Shown: positions 8,071 through 16,975, numbered from the stretch's first letter. The stretch is DNA of 64,000 nucleotides from Halobacteriovorax sp. (GCA_020048985.1 JAIFLR010000024.1:30658-94657), one strand, 5' to 3'. Notes: generated by a model not told the origin, from the sequence alone. A program made the numbers and translations.

Positions 8071-9417
8071 TTGAAAAAGCTCCTCATCATTCAAATGGAT
8101 GAAGCCTATTTTCTCTTTGAAACTCTGGTTATGCTTGACCGGTATCGTGATTCGTTTAAAAACTTTGAAATATCCCTATTGGTTAACCCAATCTCCCATT
8201 CACAGATTAAAGATGGCTCAGAACCAATTATAGCTGGCATCACTACAAATATAGAAAATGTTCTGGCTAGCGAATTTGACATTAGCGTAAATCTCTCGAT
8301 GACAGAAACTTCATGGGCCATTCATAATCAAATCAATTCTGCTCAAAAACTTGGGCCATACTTAAAGAATGATCAATTGCATGTTCCGGATGCATGGTCA
8401 TCATTTCTTCTCACATTGAAAGCAAGGGCCCCATTTCTCACTTTTCATATTCAAGACATATACAAAAATATTCTTGGAGTTAAGCGTGTCTCATTTCCTG
8501 TTAAAGAGGCAAAAAACTATCAACAAATTGTTATCGGTTTTTGTAATACGAACTTCTTTGCGGCAACGGAGCAAGAAAAGCTGATTAATCTGATTCATGA
8601 ACAATACCCTTATTTGAAAATTAGAGATATTTCAGAGATAGACCCTATTTCAAACCTTTCGCAGATTTTGTACTTAGGACCAGCAACTATAGGTGCATTA
8701 AAACTGTGCGAAGATGGTGCGACGGGCATTTTTCTGTCCAGTCAGTTTCAGGGATTTAATCTCCTTCCATTTAATGAGGGTCATCTCGTTGTGAGTTCAA
8801 GAAACTCACAAATAACTGCAGAAAAGTTATTCCCACTCATTACTACCCAACTTCAGCACAAGGAAATTCCAACTAATTTCCCTTATTCAGTTTATCAAAT
8901 TGATGAAGAAAATCTTTTTGGCAGTTATCTTAAGAGCCTTAACATGAGTGATGATAGTTACCCTATTTATCAATCACATGTGGTTTTATGGAATTTTATT
9001 TTAAATCTTTTTGATATCCATTTAGAGATCATCCAGTGCAATACGGCCCAAATCAACGTGCTAAAAACTCAAGCTGAAGTCTTAGCTAAACTGATTAGGC
9101 TCTATGATTTTGCCATGAGTTCTGTTGATTCAATCCACAATGAGGCGAAATCAATTTCGGCTGATCATGATAAGATCCAGGGCCATACAAAAAATCTCCA
9201 AGACATCGAAAGCATATCCGACAAGATCTCTCAGTCTCACTCCTTCCTTCGACCTATCCTTGATTTCTACCGCATTCGTCGTGGTCAGAATTCTGGCAAC
9301 ACTCTTCTAGAACAGGCCCAACACAGCTTCCTTAACTATTCAGAAGAGCATCAGGCCATGAAGGCCATGCTAGAATTATTTACTGTGACATTGCGTAAAA
9401 ACGAAGTTAGCATTTAA
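8071..9417 (+). CDS. Glycosyltransferase-9-like (heptosyltransferase-like) protein
   Basis: A 448-residue cytosolic protein. Residues 1-45 form a Rossmann-type strand-helix-strand (KKLLIIQMDEAYFLFETLVML ... ISLLV) like the start of ADP-heptose:LPS heptosyltransferases. A later block (ILYLGPATIGALKLCEDGATGIFL) resembles the donor-binding segment of GT9 enzymes but lacks their usual D-S-G-P/H-L-A residues. About 130 extra helical residues follow. Start codon is TTG at 8071, two bases after the FliT-like gene. The flagellar setting suggests flagellin modification or a non-catalytic assembly factor. The family assignment is tentative. Confidence 0.45.
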   Translation: MKKLLIIQMDEAYFLFETLVMLDRYRDSFKNFEISLLVNPISHSQIKDGSEPIIAGITTNIENVLASEFDISVNLSMTETSWAIHNQINSAQKLGPYLKNDQLHVPDAWSSFLLTLKARAPFLTFHIQDIYKNILGVKRVSFPVKEAKNYQQIVIGFCNTNFFAATEQEKLINLIHEQYPYLKIRDISEIDPISNLSQILYLGPATIGALKLCEDGATGIFLSSQFQGFNLLPFNEGHLVVSSRNSQITAEKLFPLITTQLQHKEIPTNFPYSVYQIDEENLFGSYLKSLNMSDDSYPIYQSHVVLWNFILNLFDIHLEIIQCNTAQINVLKTQAEVLAKLIRLYDFAMSSVDSIHNEAKSISADHDKIQGHTKNLQDIESISDKISQSHSFLRPILDFYRIRRGQNSGNTLLEQAQHSFLNYSEEHQAMKAMLELFTVTLRKNEVSI

Positions 9418-9434
9418 GTATCAAGGAAGAAATC

Positions 9435-9854
9435 ATGTCAGGGATGACTGCTCAAGCCTTCAACGAAATTGATGTACTATTGTCTGATACTATTGCTGTC
9501 GGTCAGGACTTGCTAAATGATATTATCCACCAAATAAATATCACCGAAAGCTTTATCCCGGAAAAAGAGTATTTCTGGAATCTCCAGCTCTCCTCTTTAT
9601 CAACTGACATTACAAAGTTTGTCGAACTCACTACCCTAATTTCTAAAATTCTCAGCTCAAAGAAGAAAATAAGCCTACCCAATATCAAAGAATCCCATAT
9701 TCATCTGCTTTTCATCCTTAAGGGGATAAACCAGGCACAACAAAAACATGACTCTTTAGTGCTGGAAGATTTGATTAAGTATGAATTAAAAGATAATTTA
9801 ACTCAGTGGAAAATAGATTTCATCCCCCTCATCAAACGCCTCCTAAACTCTTAG
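9435..9854 (+). CDS. Hypothetical flagellar-operon protein, 139 aa
   Basis: I do not recognise this protein. It is a small, probably all-alpha cytosolic protein without Cys, membrane segment or signal. A clear ribosome-binding site (AAGGAAG) precedes the ATG at 9435. It lies between the GT9-like gene and the histidine kinase gene, whose frame overlaps its end, so it is co-transcribed and may be translationally coupled to the kinase. A helper of the adjacent two-component pair is possible but not shown by sequence. Confidence 0.6.
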   Translation: MSGMTAQAFNEIDVLLSDTIAVGQDLLNDIIHQINITESFIPEKEYFWNLQLSSLSTDITKFVELTTLISKILSSKKKISLPNIKESHIHLLFILKGINQAQQKHDSLVLEDLIKYELKDNLTQWKIDFIPLIKRLLNS

Positions 9855-11524
9855 CGATTCACATTGATCCGCAAATTATGGACGATATTCCCGAGGGTAC
9901 AATTGATTGGTCTATCTTTCAATTAGTACCAGCCAATGAGGCGCAGTTTACCATCTTAAAAAAAGATTCACGCTTATGGGCCCAATTTCCAGATGGTGAC
10001 TTTTGTGATTATCCCTTTTATTTTAAAAATATCGCAAGACTCCTTGAAAGTTTTAAATCGTCCTCTCTGGTAAACATTTTCCCTGCAGAAACGTTTCAGT
10101 CATTTATCAAATCCACTCAGGCAATTGAAAAAAAGATTTTCTCAAATGTGTCAATGAACCCCGGCGAAAACGTTAAAGATCTTTGGGATGAAATCATCAA
10201 GAAGGTGAATATCATTTCCACCGAGTCTCATAGCTTAAAAGATTTAGTAGAAAAAATCCTTGAAATCCCTTTTCTTCAGAACTTCGAGACTTCATTAATT
10301 ATACTACACTTGAAGGGCCAGACAAAAGCTGAACTGATGGGCACGATGTGGAGATCAGAGCATGTGCACAGGCTGATCGAGGTTAAAGATTTTAATGATT
10401 TATTTAATTCAATTAGAAAGTCTAAAATTAAATCCTTTTCTACAGATGCATTTTCAAAAGTAAACATTCCCTTTAATGGAAGTTTTCTGGCCAAAGAAGT
10501 CATCAGCAAAAAATACAGTTTGATTGCCATCGTTTCAAGGCATGACTTCCTAAATTACAGCTCTGATGAAATCGAGCTCTTTGAAACCTGTATTTCTCTT
10601 CTTCAACCACATTTTGAACGACTGATAGATCAAGAATTCTCTGATAAAAAAATATCTGAGTTAAGGGTCTGTTTAAAAGAATTCCCACTTCCACTCCGTA
10701 TAAGAGACGGCCATTCGGGATCTTCATTTATTAATGATCTTTATAATAATGAGCTTCAAGATCTGGATATTTTTTTTAATAAAAAAATTAAGGGTCCCTT
10801 TAGCCTCGATTTATACGATAGTGATGAACTTCGTCACTACGCTTTTGACCTTTTTCATTTTCAAAGAATTTCCCTCTTGGGTGAACTACTTAATACGCTC
10901 AGACACGAATTAAGTAATCCTCTATTTGGTCTTAAATTAAGTTCACAAATATTCACCACTTTAGACGTCACCACAGATGATAAAGAGCTCATGATTGAGA
11001 TTGAGAAAAATGTGAACCGATGCCAAGCCATAATAGAAAACTTTTCCAATCTTTATCAAATTCAGCCAGACAACAAACCAGTCCTTTTGAAAAAGATGAT
11101 TGATGAATCCATGGTTTTGGCCAAAAGTGAATTGCGTGAAGTGACGAAAAAGATTTCTTACGACCCCGGTACCGAAAACATAGAACTAGCAGTGCCGCTT
11201 ATTTTTGTGGTGCAGATTCTTTTCAATTTAATCGTGAATGCTTCACAGGCAATGCGAACACAATCGGAGCGAGCTGAACTCGAACTACATGTGTCATTCA
11301 TTGATTCCAATGTCATTATTGATGTCTCGGACAATGGATCTGGCATTCCAGAAGATAAGCTGATAAATCTCTTTACGCCGTTCTATACAACAAAAACTCA
11401 AGGCACCGGACTAGGTCTCGTCTTGTCACGAAACCTGGCCCTCAAGATGGGTGGCAATCTTGAGTATCTTGTCACAAGCAATAAAAAGGGCGCCTGCTTT
11501 AGGGTGAGTCTACCAGTAGTATGA
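9806..11524 (+). CDS. Cytosolic sensor histidine kinase
   Basis: A 572-residue histidine kinase with no membrane segment, so probably a cytosolic sensor. The N-terminal 350 residues are a poorly conserved input region, part of it GAF-like in pattern (about 150-290). The H-box is LRHELSNPLFGLKL with His367; the N-box is NLIVNASQAM; G1 is DNGSGIP; G2 is GTGLGL. The GTG start at 9806 overlaps the previous gene by 49 bases; an ATG at 9878 is the alternative but would remove a likely strand. The gene overlaps the receiver gene by 4 bases (ATGA), indicating a cognate pair, presumably controlling motility. Confidence 0.85.
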   Translation: MENRFHPPHQTPPKLLAIHIDPQIMDDIPEGTIDWSIFQLVPANEAQFTILKKDSRLWAQFPDGDFCDYPFYFKNIARLLESFKSSSLVNIFPAETFQSFIKSTQAIEKKIFSNVSMNPGENVKDLWDEIIKKVNIISTESHSLKDLVEKILEIPFLQNFETSLIILHLKGQTKAELMGTMWRSEHVHRLIEVKDFNDLFNSIRKSKIKSFSTDAFSKVNIPFNGSFLAKEVISKKYSLIAIVSRHDFLNYSSDEIELFETCISLLQPHFERLIDQEFSDKKISELRVCLKEFPLPLRIRDGHSGSSFINDLYNNELQDLDIFFNKKIKGPFSLDLYDSDELRHYAFDLFHFQRISLLGELLNTLRHELSNPLFGLKLSSQIFTTLDVTTDDKELMIEIEKNVNRCQAIIENFSNLYQIQPDNKPVLLKKMIDESMVLAKSELREVTKKISYDPGTENIELAVPLIFVVQILFNLIVNASQAMRTQSERAELELHVSFIDSNVIIDVSDNGSGIPEDKLINLFTPFYTTKTQGTGLGLVLSRNLALKMGGNLEYLVTSNKKGACFRVSLPVV

Positions 11525-11880
11525 AACATATTTTAATCATTGAAGACGAAATACTCATACAACAATCCCTCAAAAAGCTTTTTGAGAGGAGAGGCATTAA
11601 AGTTGATGTTTCCGCCAGCGGCAAAATTGCCATTGATATGATCCTGGCCCATAACTATGATCGGATCATCTGTGACCTGATGCTTCAAGACATCTCAGGC
11701 TTTGATGTCATAGAGGAATCAAAAAAACGCTATACCCCAGAAGAAATAGGTCTAAAGTTTGTTATAATGACCGCCTATAATTCTCCTCAAGTTCTTTCCC
11801 GTGCAACATCTTATCAGTGTAAACTATTAAATAAGCCATTTGATAATCTGGACGAAGCCTTACGTATAATGACGGAGTGA
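11521..11880 (+). CDS. Single-domain response regulator (CheY-type receiver)
   Basis: A 119-residue stand-alone receiver domain. Acidic pocket Glu8-Asp9, phosphoacceptor Asp52 (CDLML), Thr84 and Lys105 (NKPF) are all in place. There is no output domain, so it acts by protein contact, like CheY or a phosphorelay intermediate. The ATGA overlap with the kinase gene implies that kinase is its partner. Being downstream of fliD-fliS suggests a role in flagellar rotation or assembly, by inference. Confidence 0.9.
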   Translation: MKHILIIEDEILIQQSLKKLFERRGIKVDVSASGKIAIDMILAHNYDRIICDLMLQDISGFDVIEESKKRYTPEEIGLKFVIMTAYNSPQVLSRATSYQCKLLNKPFDNLDEALRIMTE

Positions 11881-11883
11881 TTT

Positions 11884-12786
11884 ATGAAGCAAGCCTCTCT
11901 TACTATTGTAGGTATAACACTCAAACCAAATTCTACTCCAGAGTTTTACAATATTTTGCCCAATCTTTGCTCTTGGCTTCTTAGACGAAAGCGCAGAGTA
12001 ATATTTCGTGAAGATGATAGGGAAAGAGTTTTGAAGTTTTTTAAAAATAAAAAAACAGATGAACTTGAATTCTGGGGCAATAAAGAATTTCATAACAAAA
12101 TCCACATCATGCTCTCCCTAGGGGGAGACGGCACCTTAATTGGCGTCTGTAGACGAATTAATTCTAAGATCCCTGTATTAGGTATAAATCTTGGACGACT
12201 TGGCTTTATCACCGAATTTAATAAGAATGAGTATTTTGATCGACTCGTCACGATCCTTGACGGTAAATACGAAATTACAACCAAGCCATTATTTCATGTC
12301 TCAATTATGAGAAAGAATAAAGTTCATTTTAAGGATTATTTCTTTAATGATGCTGTCATTGCCAAAAATGACATCGCCCGAATGATTTATTTACGAATCG
12401 ATCTTGGAAATGAGCACATTTATAACATAGCAGGGGATGGCATCATTATTTCAACCCCAGTAGGCTCGACGGCCTATTCAATGGCTGCAGGTGGGCCTAT
12501 TGTGCATCCTGAAGTAAAGGGATTGGTCCTTACTCCAATTTGTCCTCACTCACTCATTCATCGGCCTTTTGTCGTCCCAGATACTGCCCCTATTAGCCTT
12601 AAGATCCTGCCCCCTCATCATTCTGTTACATTGACCCTCGATGGCCAGGTTGCCCTAAATGTAGATGAACAGGACGTAGTGATGATTAATGCCGACAAAG
12701 TGAAGAAGATCTCCCTCATCAAGAACCCTGACAGAAGTTACTTTGAGACCATCCGTGAGAAGTTCATATTTTCAAAACGTGATTAA
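11884..12786 (+). CDS. nadK: NAD kinase
   Basis: ATP (or polyphosphate)-dependent phosphorylation of NAD to NADP in the cytosol. The family motifs are GGDGT (80-84), the NE/D motif at Asn155-Asp156 (FFNDAVI), and the glycine-rich GDGIIISTPVGSTAYSMAAGGPIVHP segment starting near residue 184. At 300 residues it has the usual length. It follows the receiver gene by three bases, so it ends the flagellar operon. No convincing terminator follows. Confidence 0.95.
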   Translation: MKQASLTIVGITLKPNSTPEFYNILPNLCSWLLRRKRRVIFREDDRERVLKFFKNKKTDELEFWGNKEFHNKIHIMLSLGGDGTLIGVCRRINSKIPVLGINLGRLGFITEFNKNEYFDRLVTILDGKYEITTKPLFHVSIMRKNKVHFKDYFFNDAVIAKNDIARMIYLRIDLGNEHIYNIAGDGIIISTPVGSTAYSMAAGGPIVHPEVKGLVLTPICPHSLIHRPFVVPDTAPISLKILPPHHSVTLTLDGQVALNVDEQDVVMINADKVKKISLIKNPDRSYFETIREKFIFSKRD

Positions 12787-12808
12787 TACGTAAAACATAC
12801 GCTTTTTC

Positions 12809-12837
12809 TTGACATCCGTAAATTATCCGTAATACTA
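12809..12837 (+). promoter_or_regulatory. recN promoter with two in-phase direct repeats
   Basis: TTGACA at 12809-12814 is a perfect -35. A -10 lies in TAATACTA (12830-12837), with 15-17 base spacing depending on register. Two copies of ATCCGTAA (12814-12821 and 12825-12832) lie exactly 11 bp apart, one helical turn, across the promoter. This looks like an operator. A LexA-type damage regulator would suit recN, but the published Bdellovibrio LexA site (TTAC-N3-GTAA) is not matched exactly. Confidence 0.6.
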
Positions 12838-12856
12838 AGGGGGTAGTGAGGATTTT

Positions 12857-14485
12857 ATGGAAAAAAATTTCTATTTAAAAAAATTGATCATTCAAAATTT
12901 CGCAACTTTCAAAAACCAGTCTATCCATTTTAGGCCTGGCTTTAATGCTATTATTGGAGAAACAGGCTCTGGTAAAAGTCTCGTGCTAGATGCCCTGCAA
13001 TTAATCCTTGGTTCTAGGGCGGACAAACGAGTCGTAAGAAAAGATACAGACTATTCACTCCTTGAAGCCTCTTTTGTATGTGAAGACCAGGGTGTTATAG
13101 AGTTTTTGGAGTCCGAAGGCTTTCCTATAGATGGGAAAGAATTAATTATCAAACGTTTAATTTACAGAAATGGCACAACCAAGAATTATATCAATCATCT
13201 CGCATGTACTGTAACTTTTCTTGCGACATTTTCTAAAAAATACATTGATCTTGTAGGCCAATTTGAAAATCAAAAGCTTCTGTCTGAGAGCTATCAACTT
13301 CACCTCTTGGATCATTATGGTAAGTTATCCCAGGAAGTATCAGGTTATCAAAAAGCTTTAATCACGTACAAAGAGCTTCAATCTCGTTACACAGAGCTTG
13401 AATTATCAAAAACCCACAGAGAGCAACGATTAGATTACTTAAATTTTCAGCTTCAAGAGATAGAAAAACTTAATCCATCCTCCCAGGACGAAGAAGACCT
13501 TCTCAAGAAGAAAAACCTCCTCATTAATGTTGAAAAGATACAAAAAATTTCTTTTCAACTTAGGGACATTTTTGAAGGAGACGAGGGTCAACCTGGTCTC
13601 CTTTCTCAAATGAAAAAACTTAGTTCACTAGTACTTAAAAACAAGGATTTCCTTGAAAATGAACTTACGGACGTTTCCGATATTGATGATAAACTCCATT
13701 TACTTTTTGGTAATCTTAATCAAAAACTTGATCTTGATATGGATCCACAGGAACTCGAAGGAACTATAGAAAGACTTGATATCTACCAAAAGCTTAAAAA
13801 GAAATTTGGGGGCACAGTTGAGACGATGCTTGAATCACAAGATATCTTCACGAGGGAAAGAAATAAGCTCCAGGAACTAGACTTTGACTTAGATGATCTA
13901 AAACTTAAAATTAAAAACTTAAAGAACGATTTGTTTCAATTATCCAAAAATTTACATGCAAAGAGGACTCATTGCGCTTCAAAGCTTTCAAAAGAACTGA
14001 CGGAGAGAGTTCAAATATTAAAGATGAATGGAGCAACGATTAAACTGGTTCTCGAAGAGTTAACTGATTTTAATGAATCAGGCTCTACTCGTGCTAATTT
14101 TGTAGCTGAAACTAATCCTGGAGAGGGTTATTTCAAAGTAAAAGATATTGCTTCGGGTGGAGAACTTTCACGAATTCTCCTGGCCGTTAGGCAAATCCTT
14201 TCAAATCATGATTCGATCAGCATCTTTCTTTTTGACGAAATCGACACCGGTATCGGTGGGGAGACTGCAAACTGCATCGGTAAAGCGCTTTTTCAAGTTG
14301 CGGCCAATGGGCAGGTTATCGCCATTACTCATTTGCCACAAATCGCACAATTCGCAGACTCTTTGATTCTTGTTCAAAAAGAAATACAAGCAGACAACAA
14401 GAGCTCGAGAACAGAATCATCCGTTAAAGAAATTTCGGGAAAAATGGTTCAGAAAGAAGTCAGGGCAATGAGCCAATTAAATTAG
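12857..14485 (+). CDS. recN: DNA repair protein RecN
   Basis: SMC-like ATPase acting in double-strand break repair. Walker A GETGSGKS lies at residues 34-41. A central coiled-coil region runs from about residue 155 to 370. The ABC signature is ASGGELSRILLAV and Walker B is IFLFDEIDTGIGG. At 542 residues it is normal length. The ATG at 12857 follows the sequence GGGGGTAGTGAGG. The last 9 bases overlap the convergent phosphoesterase gene. Confidence 0.95.
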   Translation: MEKNFYLKKLIIQNFATFKNQSIHFRPGFNAIIGETGSGKSLVLDALQLILGSRADKRVVRKDTDYSLLEASFVCEDQGVIEFLESEGFPIDGKELIIKRLIYRNGTTKNYINHLACTVTFLATFSKKYIDLVGQFENQKLLSESYQLHLLDHYGKLSQEVSGYQKALITYKELQSRYTELELSKTHREQRLDYLNFQLQEIEKLNPSSQDEEDLLKKKNLLINVEKIQKISFQLRDIFEGDEGQPGLLSQMKKLSSLVLKNKDFLENELTDVSDIDDKLHLLFGNLNQKLDLDMDPQELEGTIERLDIYQKLKKKFGGTVETMLESQDIFTRERNKLQELDFDLDDLKLKIKNLKNDLFQLSKNLHAKRTHCASKLSKELTERVQILKMNGATIKLVLEELTDFNESGSTRANFVAETNPGEGYFKVKDIASGGELSRILLAVRQILSNHDSISIFLFDEIDTGIGGETANCIGKALFQVAANGQVIAITHLPQIAQFADSLILVQKEIQADNKSSRTESSVKEISGKMVQKEVRAMSQLN

Positions 14486-15208
14486 TTCAGGGAATGAAAC
14501 TTGATGATTTTCAATTAACAAGAATGTTTTCGATTTTTGAGCATATCCATTGTTTATGTATACTGACTCCTCACTCATTAAAAATGAATCTTTGACGTGG
14601 CTATGGCCACCAAGCACAAAATTATATTTCCCCAAAGTCGTTTGTAGAACTCCATCCCTAAAATTTTGTTTAATCAAATCTTCATTATATGATTTAGAGC
14701 CTCTCTTTCGAGAAATTTTGGATGCACGATTCCCCACATAGTTCAGAATACTGTAGGGCATGATGTGATTGGCCACGAACTTCAAAGGAGCGGAAAGAAT
14801 AAGGGCCTTGTACCGCTGGTATGAGAGATTGTTGACCTCATGTTCATCTCCATGGGAAAAATAGTATGTTTTGCCTGCAATTGTTTCAATAACAGGTTTC
14901 TGAGAAATGATAAGTTCATTATTTGGCCAACGCTGCTTAAATAATTTTTCCAAATGAACATCGTGATTCCCTTCAAAGAAGAAAACTCGTTTACCATTTT
15001 TTATCAATTGATCTATATGATCAAATATATGACCAAAGATTGAGAGGTATTCAGCATGAGGGCCACACATTAGATCAAAAATGTCTCCAAGAAGAACAAT
15101 ATAGTCAGAGGACATGACAATAGGGTTAGTCAGAAATTGACAGAGGAGGTGATCAGCATCATCGTGGGGTGTTTTAACATGAACGTCAGAAATTGCAGCT
15201 ATCTTCAT
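14477..15208 (-). CDS. Calcineurin-like phosphoesterase, LpxH-like
   Basis: A 243-residue metallophosphoesterase. Metal motifs are D8-x-H10, GD (41-42), GNHD (80-83), SHGDEH and GGHSH. The order and size match UDP-2,3-diacylglucosamine pyrophosphatase LpxH, which hydrolyses UDP-2,3-diacylglucosamine to lipid X in lipid A synthesis at the inner membrane. Other calcineurin-like phosphatases share these motifs, so the LpxH role is probable rather than proven. Its ATG directly abuts the stop codon of the PilZ gene, so the two are co-transcribed. Confidence 0.7.
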   Translation of the reverse strand: MKIAAISDVHVKTPHDDADHLLCQFLTNPIVMSSDYIVLLGDIFDLMCGPHAEYLSIFGHIFDHIDQLIKNGKRVFFFEGNHDVHLEKLFKQRWPNNELIISQKPVIETIAGKTYYFSHGDEHEVNNLSYQRYKALILSAPLKFVANHIMPYSILNYVGNRASKISRKRGSKSYNEDLIKQNFRDGVLQTTLGKYNFVLGGHSHVKDSFLMSEESVYINNGYAQKSKTFLLIENHQVSFPELI

Positions 15209-15958
15209 CTAACCATTTATAGCATGCAGTTCGTCTTTTATCCTCTCAAATATATACTTTTCCAGGTACTTTTTACTGATTTGATCGATTTGAGAAAATC
15301 GGCAACAGACACGCCAAACTTTATAATTCAGTCCATTATACTCGTCTGGCTCGACCTCTTTGATTAATGCAATCTCAGCATTAACCTTGGTCGACCAGTT
15401 TCCCGCCTTAATTTCAATGGTCCGAATGGGATCGTTGATCTGAAAAAATTTTGACTCCATTCTTGAAACAAGAAATGAAAATCCACCATTAGATATATCA
15501 AAGCATGCTTTATTAAAATGCTGTGACATAGGACGAGGTACGGATACTGACTTCCCAAAGCTCACTTTTACGTCTTCTGCATCATAAACATTTAATCGAA
15601 AACTTTTGCGTCTTTCTACTTGAGCGACAAATGCAGGGATTTCTAGATAATACCTAAAAGGTGCGTCTGTATGACGAATGTTACATCTTAAAAGTAGTGC
15701 TGATTCAGGTACATAAAGATCGATATAACTCTGGCCACCCATGAGCTCTTGAACCTGTCTCTCATGTCCTTGAATCGGAATAATACAGAAATCTTTCCGT
15801 GGTTTTCGGATGGACTCAATCCTGACATTGGCCAGATGCTTAGAGCCACCAATGAGACGCCAAATAAAAACTTCTAGTTCAGCTTCTTTGGTTCCTGAAA
15901 GTAGACCATGTATGACTGCCTCATCTTGAACTTTTTTAAGTTTGTTTTCACTAGTCAA
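15209..15958 (-). CDS. PilZ-domain (c-di-GMP-binding) protein
   Basis: A protein of about 250 residues with a C-terminal PilZ domain. The c-di-GMP contact motifs RRKSFR (RxxxR) and DISNGG (D/N-x-S-x-x-G) are intact. The N-terminal half fits a YcgR-type flagellar-brake domain. It lies directly downstream of flagellin. The longest frame starts with a TTG at 15973, but that codon lies in the T-run of the flagellin terminator. The TTG at 15958 has GGAG nine bases upstream and is a better start. Transcription may come from flagellin read-through. Confidence 0.82.
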   Translation of the reverse strand: MTSENKLKKVQDEAVIHGLLSGTKEAELEVFIWRLIGGSKHLANVRIESIRKPRKDFCIIPIQGHERQVQELMGGQSYIDLYVPESALLLRCNIRHTDAPFRYYLEIPAFVAQVERRKSFRLNVYDAEDVKVSFGKSVSVPRPMSQHFNKACFDISNGGFSFLVSRMESKFFQINDPIRTIEIKAGNWSTKVNAEIALIKEVEPDEYNGLNYKVWRVCCRFSQIDQISKKYLEKYIFERIKDELHAING

Positions 15959-15973
15959 AGCTATTTTCTCCAA

Positions 15974-16005
15974 AAGGACCTCTCGGTTTTAACCGAGAGG
16001 CCTTG
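15974..16005 (-). terminator. Flagellin transcription terminator
   Basis: Ten-bp perfect stem CCTCTCGGTT / AACCGAGAGG (15979-15988 and 15991-16000) with a 2-base loop. It is extended by AAGG/CCTT beyond one bulged base and followed on the minus strand by TTTT. It lies 49 bases after the flagellin stop codon. Its 3' arm and T-run run into the start region of the PilZ gene, so termination efficiency sets how much PilZ message is made from the flagellin promoter. Confidence 0.75.
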
Positions 16006-16048
16006 GGCTTAAGTAACTGTTTAAAACACCTTAAAAACAATTATTCAA

Positions 16049-16879
16049 TTAACCAATTAATCTAAGTGCACCAGAACCAAGTTGGTTTGCTTGTGCAAGT
16101 GAAGCTGTACCTGCAGCATTTTTAATTTGTGCAGATGCAAGTTTTGCTGTTGAGTCTGCTACATCGACATCCTCAATTCGAGAACGAGCCGACTCTTGGT
16201 TAACCACGGCAACATCAAGTGTGTTAATACTTGTTTGTAGTCTTGATTGAATGGATCCAAATGTTGCTCGGAATCCACTCACTTTCTCAATCGCCACATC
16301 GACAGTGCTAAGATTATCGATGGCGCTTTCTTTATCTCGAAGGTTCGAACCACCAATACCTAAACTTTCTGCTGAAGCATCAGTTACACCAGCATCAAAT
16401 TCAATTCGGTTGTGCTCATTTCCCTGTGATCCAACTTGGAACTGGAGAACTGAACCTTCACCTTGTAGTAGTGATCGTCCGTTAAAGTTTGTTGTTTTAG
16501 ATATACGGTCTGCTTCCTGTACAAGTTGCTCGTATTCAAGAGAGAGATAACCACGTTCGACGTCTCCCACCGTGTCTGAGCCAGCTTGAACTGAAAGTTC
16601 TCGCAATCGAGTAAGGATATTCTGCGTTTCGTTCAAGCCACCTTCGGCAACTTGTACTAACGAGATAGCATCGTTGGCATTTCTTGAAGCCATTCGCAAA
16701 CCGCGAGTTTCTGCTTCAAGTTTTTTGGCGATCGCCAAACCTGCTGCATCGTCAGCAGATTTTGTAATCCGCTTACCAGATGAGAGTTTGGAGAACTCTG
16801 ATTCCGCTTGGGCGGTTGAGGCCCTCAGGTTTTTTTGTACCTCTTGCGAGGCAATGTTGGTGTTGATTCTTAAGCCCAT
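16049..16879 (-). CDS. fliC: Flagellin
   Basis: Filament subunit, 276 residues. The conserved N-terminal helix (MGLRINTNIASQEVQKNL; SKLSSGKRI; DDAAGLAIA) and C-terminal helix (SRIEDVDVADSTAKLA; LAQANQLGSGALRLIG) match the D0/D1 domains. The central variable region is short (about 60 residues), giving a small flagellin. The ribosome-binding site AAGGAG precedes the ATG. It has its own sigma28-type promoter and terminator, so it is transcribed alone. Only one flagellin gene is visible here. Confidence 0.97.
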   Translation of the reverse strand: MGLRINTNIASQEVQKNLRASTAQAESEFSKLSSGKRITKSADDAAGLAIAKKLEAETRGLRMASRNANDAISLVQVAEGGLNETQNILTRLRELSVQAGSDTVGDVERGYLSLEYEQLVQEADRISKTTNFNGRSLLQGEGSVLQFQVGSQGNEHNRIEFDAGVTDASAESLGIGGSNLRDKESAIDNLSTVDVAIEKVSGFRATFGSIQSRLQTSINTLDVAVVNQESARSRIEDVDVADSTAKLASAQIKNAAGTASLAQANQLGSGALRLIG

Positions 16880-16921
16880 TAACGTACTCCTTAATAAGAA
16901 CCGGTGTTTCGGTGTTTTATA

Positions 16922-16940
16922 ACCAACTAAATTAGTCGGT
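16922..16940 (-). promoter_or_regulatory. 5' stem-loop of flagellin mRNA
   Basis: ACCAACTAA-A-TTAGTCGGT, 9-bp arms with one G/U-type mismatch around a single base. On the minus strand the hairpin begins within 1-3 bases of the start predicted from the sigma28 promoter, so it would form the very 5' end of the flagellin mRNA. Such 5'-terminal hairpins are known to protect messages from decay. An operator function is the alternative. Confidence 0.5.
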
Positions 16941-16948
16941 CGTATTGC

Positions 16949-16975
16949 TTATCGAAACAGTCAGGTAATACTTGA
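16949..16975 (-). promoter_or_regulatory. Sigma28 (FliA)-type promoter of flagellin
   Basis: Read on the minus strand: TCAAGTAT (complement of 16968-16975), 11 bases, then TTCGATAA (complement of 16949-16956). This is 6/8 and 6/8 against TAAAGTTT-N11-GCCGATAA. The predicted start is near 16942 and the leader about 63 bases. The same element order and spacing occurs upstream of fliD. Confidence 0.75.
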
